A stretch of 7,962 nt of DNA from Opitutaceae bacterium (GTDB lineage Bacteria > Verrucomicrobiota > Verrucomicrobiia > Opitutales > Opitutaceae): assembly GCA_029979145.1 (NCBI GenBank), contig JAPOIC010000086.1:1-7962 (forward strand), written 5' to 3'. The notes beneath the pieces are model-generated. The model was not told the DNA's origin and did not search any database. It saw only the letters and a list, made by a program, of their open reading frames with translations. The position numbers and the translations under genes are program-made. Below are positions 1 to 5,703 of the stretch, piece by piece (the stretch's first letter is position 1; the number at the start of each line of letters is the position of its first letter).

Positions 1-15
1 GGAGATTTTCCGGGC

Positions 16-900
16 TCAGGAAAGATCGAGGCTCAGCGTCTCGATGAATTTGCGCATCGCGGGCGTCAGCACGCGGCCCTTGCGGTGGAGAATGGCCAGC
101 GGACGGGTGAAGTCCTTGCCCTTGAACGGCACGGCGGCGAGCGAGCCTTGCTTGGTTTCCTGCATCACCGTGGCGTAGGGCACGATGGCGATGCCATGGT
201 CGATCTCCACGGCGCGCTTCACCGTCTCGATGTTGTCGAACTCCATCACGGGATCGAGCTCGAGCTTGTTGTCGCGGAAAATGGTGTCGACCGCCTTGCG
301 CGTCGGGATGTCGGGATCGAAACCGATGAATCGCTGGCCCATCAGGTCCTTGAGCTCGATCTCCACCTTGCGGGCCAACGCGTGGTTCGGGTGCGTGATG
401 AGCACGAGCCGGTCGGCGCGAAACGGCAGGATCTCGATCTGGCGCGTCTTGACCGGGAAGGCCACGAGGCCGAAGTCCACGGAGTTGTGCAGGATATCCT
501 CGTAGACGAGGTTCGAGCGCCGGTATTCCACCCGCACGTTGACCGACGGGAAGTCGTGCAGGAATTTCTTGATGTAGGGCGGCAGCTCGTGGAGGCCAAT
601 GGAGTAGATCGTCGATATGCGGATCGTGCCGCTGATGATCTTCTTCAGCTCCTGCAGCTCGCTGAGCAGCTTGTCGTAGGTGTGCAGGATCTCCTTCGCC
701 GAATCGTAAACTTGTTGGCCCTCGCGCGTGAGCTGAAATTGCTTTTGGCTGCGGTCGATGAGCAGGGTCTTGAAGTGCCGTTCCATCGCCCGGGCCTGCT
801 GGCTGACGGCGGACTGCGTGATGCCGTTCAACTTCGCGGACTTGGAAAAACTCTTGGTTTCGACGAGATCCGCGAAGATTTTGAAGTTTTCAATTTGCAT
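16..900 (-). CDS. LysR-family transcriptional regulator
   Basis: This is a 294-residue DNA-binding regulator, the usual length for the LysR family. Residues about 3-60 form the winged helix-turn-helix: a Phe-rich first helix, the Ser-Phe-Ser-Lys-Ser-Ala-Lys stretch near 17-23, the recognition-helix core QSAVSQQ at 29-35 and the QLTREGQ wing at 56-62. A linker helix follows (about 64-90), then an effector-binding domain (about 91-290) of the periplasmic-binding-protein fold. The ATG at 900 gives the standard short LysR N-terminus, so the start is secure from homology. However, no Shine-Dalgarno sequence precedes it, and a short out-of-frame ORF with a good one overlaps it. It is transcribed divergently from yggS, a common arrangement for a LysR protein acting on itself and its neighbour. 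The effector and targets cannot be read from sequence; a CysB/CbbR-type role is only one possibility. Confidence 0.95.
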   Translation of the reverse strand: MQIENFKIFADLVETKSFSKSAKLNGITQSAVSQQARAMERHFKTLLIDRSQKQFQLTREGQQVYDSAKEILHTYDKLLSELQELKKIISGTIRISTIYSIGLHELPPYIKKFLHDFPSVNVRVEYRRSNLVYEDILHNSVDFGLVAFPVKTRQIEILPFRADRLVLITHPNHALARKVEIELKDLMGQRFIGFDPDIPTRKAVDTIFRDNKLELDPVMEFDNIETVKRAVEIDHGIAIVPYATVMQETKQGSLAAVPFKGKDFTRPLAILHRKGRVLTPAMRKFIETLSLDLS

Positions 901-925
901 GACTGGCCGGAATACGGAGGAACAT
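890..925 (-). CDS. Possible 11-codon leader peptide overlapping the lysR start
   Basis: On the minus strand an ATG at 925-923 opens a short frame, MFLRIPASHAN, ending in TGA at 892-890. It is preceded by TAGGAG (936-931) with 5 bases between, a better ribosome site than any annotated gene here has except galK. The frame is out of register with lysR and ends 11 bases inside it, so a ribosome finishing the leader would be released next to the lysR ATG at 900. This geometry suits translational coupling or reinitiation. There is no family evidence for the peptide, and the frame could arise by chance. A weak promoter-like pair (TTGCTT, 16 bases, TATGTT) would start transcription downstream of this ATG and exclude the leader. 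Confidence 0.35.
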   Translation of the reverse strand: MFLRIPASHAN

Positions 926-965
926 AAACACTCCTAATTCCCAAGCAACATTATTAGCCCCCCGC
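901..965. promoter_or_regulatory. Divergent lysR/yggS intergenic region
   Basis: These 65 bases are clearly richer in A and T than the surrounding coding DNA and must hold the promoter for lysR and probably the one for yggS. An inverted repeat CTAAT (934-938) and ATTAG (953-957), 14 bases apart, resembles the loose dyads LysR proteins bind but is short. For yggS, TATTAG at 952-957 is a plausible -10 element; it would start transcription within a few bases of the ATG at 966, giving a nearly leaderless message. No good -35 matches it. For lysR, TTGCTT/TATGTT on the minus strand is a weak candidate. The assignment as a promoter region follows from gene orientation; the individual boxes are guesses. 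Confidence 0.5.
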
Positions 966-1664
966 ATGATGACCCTGCCCTACGACGAGTTCAAAACCCG
1001 GGCTGATAAGGTGCGCGCCCAGATCGCGGCGGCCTGCGTCGCGGTGGGTCGCGACCCGGCAAAAGTGGAGTTGCTCGCGGTGACCAAGACCCACCCGGCG
1101 GCCGCGGCGGACTACGCCGCCCGCTACGGCCTGCGGGCCGTGGGCGAAAATCGCGTTCAGGAGGCCGTGGCCAAACGCGCGGAATGCTCCGCCGCGATTA
1201 CGTGGGAGTTGATCGGTCACCTGCAGAGCAACAAGGCGAAGCTGGCCGCCGAGACCTTCGATCGCGTGCAAAGCGTCGACAGCGTAAAACTCGTGAACCA
1301 CCTCGACCGCGCCGCCGCCGCCGCCGGCAAGGTCCTGCCCATTCTTCTTCAGATCAACGCCGGACAGGATCCCGCCAAGTTTGGCGCCGAGCCCACCGAC
1401 GCCCCCGCCCTGCTGGAGGCTGCGCTGGCCGCCGGCGCCCTGCGCGTGGACGGACTCATGACCATCGCCCCATTGAGCGACGATCCCGACGTGGCCCGGC
1501 GGACCTTTGTCAACCTGCGCACCATCCGCGATGAACTGGCCGGACGCTTCGGCACGCCCTTGTGCGAACTTTCCATGGGCATGAGCGGAGATCTTCAAGC
1601 CGCGATCGAGGCCGGCAGCACGCAGGTCCGCGTCGGCACGGCGCTGTTCGGCACGCGCGCCTAA
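966..1664 (+). CDS. yggS: YggS-family PLP homeostasis protein
   Basis: This is a 232-residue single-domain TIM-barrel protein binding pyridoxal 5'-phosphate, of the YggS/YlmE/PLPBP family (usually about 230 residues). Its known role is cytoplasmic vitamin B6 and amino/keto acid homeostasis; no catalytic reaction is established. The PLP lysine is K41 in LLAVTKTH. Other family blocks are GENRVQE (60-66), WELIGHLQSNK (80-90), the Q-x-N-x-G strand (129-133), GLMTIAP (163-169) and the phosphate-binding LSMGMSGD (202-209), followed by GSTQVRVGTALFG to the end. Two adjacent ATG codons (966 and 969) could each start the protein, and neither has a Shine-Dalgarno sequence. It is the first gene of the plus-strand block. 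The usual yggS partners (yggT, proC, sepF) are not beside it. Confidence 0.96.
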   Translation: MMTLPYDEFKTRADKVRAQIAAACVAVGRDPAKVELLAVTKTHPAAAADYAARYGLRAVGENRVQEAVAKRAECSAAITWELIGHLQSNKAKLAAETFDRVQSVDSVKLVNHLDRAAAAAGKVLPILLQINAGQDPAKFGAEPTDAPALLEAALAAGALRVDGLMTIAPLSDDPDVARRTFVNLRTIRDELAGRFGTPLCELSMGMSGDLQAAIEAGSTQVRVGTALFGTRA

Positions 1665-1687
1665 AAAATTAACCTTCCGCGGGCCTT

Positions 1688-1728
1688 TCCGGATTGCCAG
1701 TGGTCCGATTGCCGCTTCGTTTTGCGGC
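1688..1728 (+). repeat. Direct repeat and hairpin abutting the next start codon
   Basis: The 64-base gap after yggS holds two near copies of the same word, TCCGGATTGCC (1688-1698) and TCCGATTGCC (1704-1713). It also holds a 5-bp perfect inverted repeat, GCCGC (1711-1715) and GCGGC (1724-1728), around an 8-base T-rich loop. The second arm ends exactly where the GTG start at 1729 begins. No T tract follows, so it is not a typical terminator. It could be an RNA structure limiting access to the start, or chance in GC-rich DNA. Confidence 0.3.
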
Positions 1729-2595
1729 GTGGAAACGGAAAATGTCAGTCCGGAGCGGCGCGAATCCTTCCTGGCGCTGCTGGATGACCCGAATCCCAAC
1801 GTCCGCACCGCCCTCCTCACGCACTTTTCCGAGGTCGGCGAGCCCGCCCGCGCTTTCCTGCGGGAAGCCGCGGCGCAACCCAACCGAATCATCGCCCGCC
1901 ACGCCGTCTGGTATCTTGACCAGATGCACGTGGCCGACCCGGTCGCGGAATTTCGCGCCTTCATCCGCTCGTTTCACTACGAACTCGAATCCGGCGCGCT
2001 GCTCCTGGCGCGGACCGTGAATCCGCGCCTCGACGTTGGCGCCTGCCGCTCCGCCTTCGACACTATCGCCGCGCGCTGCCACGAGCTGCTTCCGGAGCCC
2101 GCCACGGCGCGCGAAAAGTGCCGCGTAATCAATCGTGTGCTGTTTCACGAATGGGGTTTCCGGGGTAATCAGGAAAATTACACCGATCCGCTCAACAGCC
2201 TGATCGACCGCGTGGTGGAGCGCCGCAAGGGCATCCCGCTTTCACTCAGCCTGCTCTACCTGTTCATCGCCGAGCGGGTTGGGCTCGAGCTCGAGCCGGT
2301 GGGAATTCCCGGGCATTTTCTCATCGGCAGCTTCACGGACGACGCGGTGTTCTTTGTCGACCCTTTTGATCGCGGCGTCTTTCGCGACCCGGCGGAGGTC
2401 TTCGAGCTGCTGCAGGCCAATCACCTCGACCCGCAGCCCGCCGATCTCGCCCCCACCCCCGTGCGCGAGGTGCTCTGCCGCTGCTGCCGCAATCTCACCA
2501 ATCACTACCACGCCGCCGGCGATGCCGTGTGCGCCCGGTTGTTCGCGAGTTTCGTCGAGGAGTTCGAGTCGGCCTTCGAACAGCATTCGACCTAA
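1729..2595 (+). CDS. SirB1/transglutaminase-like protein with N-terminal HEAT-like segment
   Basis: The protein has 288 residues. Residues about 10-65 look like HEAT-type helical repeats (FLALLDDPNPNVRTALL, then a second helix pair). Residues about 85-225 match the SirB1 family of transglutaminase-like proteins: LLLARTVNPRLD (91-102), FRGNQENYTDPLNS (144-157), ERRKGIPLSLSLLY (164-177), GIPGHFLIG (192-200) with His196, and FFVDPFD (208-214) with Asp211. As is typical of SirB1 proteins, the position of the catalytic cysteine of true transglutaminases holds Ser/Leu, so peptide cross-linking is unlikely. The biochemical role is unknown. The C-terminus (245-288) is helical, but the TPR repeats of E. 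coli-type SirB1 are not evident. The GTG start is chosen because no ATG lies in frame near the N-terminus; it lacks a Shine-Dalgarno sequence and its exact position is uncertain. Confidence 0.85.
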   Translation: METENVSPERRESFLALLDDPNPNVRTALLTHFSEVGEPARAFLREAAAQPNRIIARHAVWYLDQMHVADPVAEFRAFIRSFHYELESGALLLARTVNPRLDVGACRSAFDTIAARCHELLPEPATAREKCRVINRVLFHEWGFRGNQENYTDPLNSLIDRVVERRKGIPLSLSLLYLFIAERVGLELEPVGIPGHFLIGSFTDDAVFFVDPFDRGVFRDPAEVFELLQANHLDPQPADLAPTPVREVLCRCCRNLTNHYHAAGDAVCARLFASFVEEFESAFEQHST

Positions 2596-2596
2596 G

Positions 2597-2627
2597 GGCG
2601 CGCGCCGCGATTTACTTTTTGCGCGGC
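2597..2627 (+). repeat. GC-rich inverted repeats between the SirB1-like gene and aroE
   Basis: Just after the stop codon is a perfect 10-base palindrome, GGCGCGCGCC (2597-2606). Overlapping it is a 6-bp inverted repeat, GCCGCG (2604-2609) and CGCGGC (2622-2627), whose loop holds TTTACTTTTT. The T-rich stretch after the first palindrome gives it a superficial terminator look, but the hairpin loop would be too short. The larger hairpin has no T tract after it. It may be a weak attenuator between genes of one operon; the evidence is slight. Confidence 0.25.
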
Positions 2628-2682
2628 AGCCGGGCACCTGTCTCAATCGCGGCCTCTGAAAGCGAACTCGATCAATTCCGCC

Positions 2683-3576
2683 GTGCTAACCCTGCGCGAT
2701 CTCGACGTCTGGGAGTTCGGCGGCACCGCCCTCGCGGTCCTCGGCCACCCCATCAAGCACTCGCTCAGTCCGCGCATGCACAACGCCGCGCTCGCGGGTC
2801 TCGCCGCGAGCGAACCGCGCCTCGGAGACTGGCAGTATTTCCGCTTCGACGTGCCCCCCGCTGACTTGCCGGACGCGCTCCGCCAGCTGCACGCCCGCGG
2901 GTTTCACGGCCTCAACCTCACCGTGCCGCACAAAATTCTCGCGGTGGCTGAGGTTGAGCGGATCGACGATACTGCCCAGCCCGTCGGCGCAGTAAATACC
3001 CTGCGCCGCACCGCCACCGGCTGGCACGGTTTTAACACCGACGGCCACGGCCTCGCCGCCGCCGTGCGGGAAACCCTCGGCCTCGAGCTCGCCGGCCGGC
3101 CCGTCGTGCTCCTCGGCGCGGGTGGCGCCGCGCGCGGCGCGGCCGTCGAATGCCTGCAGCGCGGTTGCGCCTCGCTCTGGATCGCCAACCGCACCGCCGC
3201 CAATCTCGACGCGTTGCTCACCGCACTGCGACCCGTCGCCGGCGACATCCCGTTGCACGGTTTTTCGCCGTCCGCAGTGCCGCCGGATCTGCCGGCCGAT
3301 GCCCTCGTGGTCAACGCCACCTCCGCCGGGTTGAGCGAGAACGATCCCGCGCCGATCGACCTGGCCGCCCTGCCCCGGCCGGCGGGCGTCTACGACATGA
3401 TCTACACCCCGCCGCTCACGCCCTTGCTGCGCGCCGCCGGCGCGCGGGGCCTGCCCCATGCCAACGGCCTCGCGATGCTCGTGCACCAAGGCGCCAAGGC
3501 GTTGGAAATCTGGAGCGACGTCCCCGCCGACCGCGCGGCGCCGCTGATGGCACGGGCGCTGGCCAGCACCGACTGA
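2683..3576 (+). CDS. aroE: Shikimate dehydrogenase (NADP+)
   Basis: AroE catalyses NADPH-dependent reduction of 3-dehydroshikimate to shikimate, the fourth step of chorismate synthesis, in the cytoplasm. The 297-residue product has every expected motif: shikimate-binding SLS (27-29) in GHPIKHSLSP, LNLTVPHK with catalytic Lys84, GAVNTL (102-107), FNTDGHG with catalytic Asp120, the NADP loop GAGGAAR (145-151), ANRT (168-171) as the 2'-phosphate site, VNATSAG (210-216), YDMIYTPPLTPLL (237-249) and NGLAMLVHQGA (261-271) with Gln269. It is slightly longer than E. coli AroE (272 residues), partly through about ten extra N-terminal residues. The start is GTG with no Shine-Dalgarno sequence; no alternative is better. 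It lies 4 bases upstream of the prepilin peptidase gene. Confidence 0.97.
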   Translation: MLTLRDLDVWEFGGTALAVLGHPIKHSLSPRMHNAALAGLAASEPRLGDWQYFRFDVPPADLPDALRQLHARGFHGLNLTVPHKILAVAEVERIDDTAQPVGAVNTLRRTATGWHGFNTDGHGLAAAVRETLGLELAGRPVVLLGAGGAARGAAVECLQRGCASLWIANRTAANLDALLTALRPVAGDIPLHGFSPSAVPPDLPADALVVNATSAGLSENDPAPIDLAALPRPAGVYDMIYTPPLTPLLRAAGARGLPHANGLAMLVHQGAKALEIWSDVPADRAAPLMARALASTD

Positions 3577-3580
3577 AGCC

Positions 3581-4501
3581 ATGTTTCACTTCACCCTGAT
3601 CAACTCCGAGATGCCGTGGTTTTTCCCCGCGGCGGTCACCCTGTTCGGCGCCTGCATCGGGAGCTTCCTCAATGTTGTCATCTACCGGGTGCCGGCGGGA
3701 AAATCCGTGGTGACTCCCGGTTCGCATTGCGCCTGCGGCGCGCCGATCGCGTGGTATGACAACATTCCCGTACTGAGTTGGTTTCTCCTGCGCGGCCGCG
3801 CCCGGTGCTGCGGCCGGAGTTACAGCTTTCGCTACGCCTTCGTCGAGTTGCTGACCGCCCTGCTCTTCCTCGTCTGCTGGCTGCAATTTTCCCCGACCAA
3901 GGCGCTCGCCGGCGTGGTGTTCATCAGCCTGCTGATCGGTGCCACGTTCATTGACTTGGACCACCTCATCATTCCCGACAGCTTCACCATCGGTGGCGGG
4001 CTGGTCGGCCTGGTCCTCTCCCTTGTCCTGCCCGCGCTGCACGGCCACGACGGCGGGATTTTCGTAATCGACAGTCTCCGCGCCGCGGTCGCGGGCGCGC
4101 AAGGTCTGCTCGTGGGTTCGGGCCTCGTGCTCTGGATCGCGCTGACCGCCGAGGCGGTCCTTAAGAAAGAGGCCATGGGATTCGGCGACGTGAAATTCGT
4201 CGGCATGATCGGCGCGTTCTGCGGCTGGCAGGGCGCTGTCTTCGCCGTTTTCGGCGGCGCCGTCGTCGGCACAGTGTGGTTCACCGTCGCCTTGGGGTGG
4301 CAAAAGCTCGCCGGCAAACCCACCGCCGTCGCTCCCCGCGCGGAGACCCCCGAGGGCGAACCGGCCGAACTTGGGCTTGGCGTGCACGTGCCGTTTGGCC
4401 CCATGCTCGCCATCGCCGCCGCGATCTACTTTCTTTGGGCCGCCCCTCACGTCGCCGCCTATTTTTCCTCGCTCGCCGAACTCCTCCAGCCCGCCCCCTG
4501 A
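3581..4501 (+). CDS. Prepilin peptidase (A24, PilD/GspO type)
   Basis: This 306-residue inner-membrane aspartic protease should cleave the leader of type IV prepilins or type II pseudopilins and, in bifunctional members, N-methylate the new N-terminus. Residues 21-90 are the cytoplasmic N-terminal domain: FGACIGSFLNVVIYRVP, then WYDNIPVLSWFLLRGR and FRYAFVELLTA. Catalytic Asp motifs are FIDLDHLIIPD (123-133) and GFGDVKF with Asp203 (200-206). Several hydrophobic segments, about seven or eight, and the PFGPMLA block (271-277) complete the family pattern. The usual two CxxC pairs of the N-terminal domain are altered to C50-x-C52 and C76-C77. It starts at ATG 3581, 4 bases after aroE. An in-frame ATG at 3611 (residue 11) is a credible alternative. 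No pilin or secretion gene is nearby. Confidence 0.95.
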   Translation: MFHFTLINSEMPWFFPAAVTLFGACIGSFLNVVIYRVPAGKSVVTPGSHCACGAPIAWYDNIPVLSWFLLRGRARCCGRSYSFRYAFVELLTALLFLVCWLQFSPTKALAGVVFISLLIGATFIDLDHLIIPDSFTIGGGLVGLVLSLVLPALHGHDGGIFVIDSLRAAVAGAQGLLVGSGLVLWIALTAEAVLKKEAMGFGDVKFVGMIGAFCGWQGAVFAVFGGAVVGTVWFTVALGWQKLAGKPTAVAPRAETPEGEPAELGLGVHVPFGPMLAIAAAIYFLWAAPHVAAYFSSLAELLQPAP

Positions 4502-5703
4502 TGCATGACTCCCGCCACCTCGTCGTCGGAAATTCCTCGTATGACCCGTTTGCCATCGATGTCGCCTATGCCATGGGCCAGCAGGAGGACGTCGCCGACC
4601 TCATCAGCCTGAAACAGTTCGCCAACTCCGAGTTCTGCCCGCGCTTCATCTCGGACGAACAGGACTTCACCGCCATCGGGGACAAGCTCGCCGGCCGCAG
4701 CGTCGTCATCGTCAGCACCAGCAATCTCGCTCTTAGCCGCCAGAGCCTGACGATGCGCACCTTCATGATGGCGCGCGCCGCCAAGGAGAACGGCGCCGCC
4801 GAGGTCATCCTCGTCGAGCCCGATCTTTTCTATTCCGCCCAGGACCGCGGACCGCGCGCCGACCTCGGCCGCACGTCCTTTTCCCGCACCGAAAGGGATC
4901 TCAAGAAATTCGACGGCCAGCCGTTCACCGCGAAACTTTATGCCGAGATGCTCAAGCTCTCCGGCGTGGACCGCGTGTTCACCGTGCACAATCACTCGCA
5001 CTCGGTGCAGTCGACCTTCGCGGAAATTTTCGACGGCAAGTTCCACAACCTGATCCCCTACGATATCTACGTCGATTATCTGCGGAACTCCGACATCGTG
5101 CACTTTGACGCCGACGGCGAGGGCCTCGCGCTCTGCGCCCCCGACAAGGGCGCGCGCGATTTCGTGGAGGAAGTGTGCAAGCGCCTCGGCTTGCCGAAAG
5201 TGAAGGTCATCCTCCTCGACAAGGAGCGCTCCGGCGAACGCAGGGTCAGCATCAACGTCCACGGCGACAGCCAATGGGGCCTCAGCGACATCGCCGGGCA
5301 CGACGTCGTGCTATTCGACGATATGGTGCGCACCGGCTCCACCGTGGTGCAGGCCTGCCAGGTCCTGAAGGCCGCCCGGCCGCGCAAGACCGTGTTCGCC
5401 CTCACCCACTTCTACGCCAGCGAGGAAGGCCGCATCAAGATGGCCAGCACCGCCATCGACGAGATCCTGACCCTCAACACCATTCCCACCGTGCTGAACC
5501 GCGACATCCAGGGGCGGCTGCGCAAAAAAATGGTCGTGCTCAAGATCGAGCGCTGGCTCGCGCGCAAGCTCTGCACCACGCTCGGGCTCGACCCGCGGCA
5601 GATGGACGAAAGCCTCTACGCCATCGACATGTCGTCGAAGAACCTGCGCTGGAAACAGAAGATCTGGCTCAGCGAGCAGCTAAAGCTGATCAATCCACGC
5701 TGA
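4501..5703 (+). CDS. prs: Divergent ribose-phosphate pyrophosphokinase (PRPP synthetase-like)
   Basis: The product is 400 residues against about 315 for classical Prs, which makes PRPP from ATP and ribose 5-phosphate for nucleotide, His and Trp synthesis. The two-phosphoribosyltransferase-fold layout is visible: FANSE (40-44) for the FSDGE motif, YSAQDR (111-116) for YARQDR, PFTAK (141-145), TVHNHSHSVQ (161-170) for the DLHxxQ motif, APDKGA (213-218), DKER (240-243) for the catalytic-loop DKRR, and the ribose-5-phosphate loop DDMVRTGST (273-281). Extra material lies at about 117-140 and in a tail from about 358. The ATG at 4501 overlaps the preceding stop (TGATG); the frame is open upstream, but there it only shadows the prepilin peptidase gene. 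The motifs are degenerate, so another phosphoribosyl activity or a regulatory homologue is possible. Confidence 0.85.
   Translation: MHDSRHLVVGNSSYDPFAIDVAYAMGQQEDVADLISLKQFANSEFCPRFISDEQDFTAIGDKLAGRSVVIVSTSNLALSRQSLTMRTFMMARAAKENGAAEVILVEPDLFYSAQDRGPRADLGRTSFSRTERDLKKFDGQPFTAKLYAEMLKLSGVDRVFTVHNHSHSVQSTFAEIFDGKFHNLIPYDIYVDYLRNSDIVHFDADGEGLALCAPDKGARDFVEEVCKRLGLPKVKVILLDKERSGERRVSINVHGDSQWGLSDIAGHDVVLFDDMVRTGSTVVQACQVLKAARPRKTVFALTHFYASEEGRIKMASTAIDEILTLNTIPTVLNRDIQGRLRKKMVVLKIERWLARKLCTTLGLDPRQMDESLYAIDMSSKNLRWKQKIWLSEQLKLINPR

Noticed and set aside
85..927. Long open frame on the plus strand opposite lysR (about 280 codons)
   Set aside because: It is a mirror of lysR codons; the product is a biased Val/Leu/Arg/His-rich string with no motif, while the minus-strand frame gives a full LysR protein.
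2597..2620. Rho-independent terminator after the SirB1-like gene
   Set aside because: The palindrome folds only with a loop that is too short, and the larger hairpin has its T run in the loop and not after the stem.
2686..3582. Open frame antisense to the whole of aroE (about 298 codons)
   Set aside because: Antisense frames stay open easily in GC-rich DNA; the product is Gly/Ala/Arg/Val-rich with no recognisable domain, and aroE has all its catalytic motifs.
3416..4450. Open frame antisense to the aroE end and the prepilin peptidase gene (about 344 codons)
   Set aside because: Low-complexity Gly/Glu/Ala/Arg/Gln product spanning two real genes and their junction; no ribosome site or family match.
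4276..4500. Upstream extension of the prs-like gene by 75 codons
   Set aside because: The extra segment is an Arg-rich shadow of the prepilin peptidase gene; the Prs-like homology begins right after ATG 4501, which also overlaps the previous stop.
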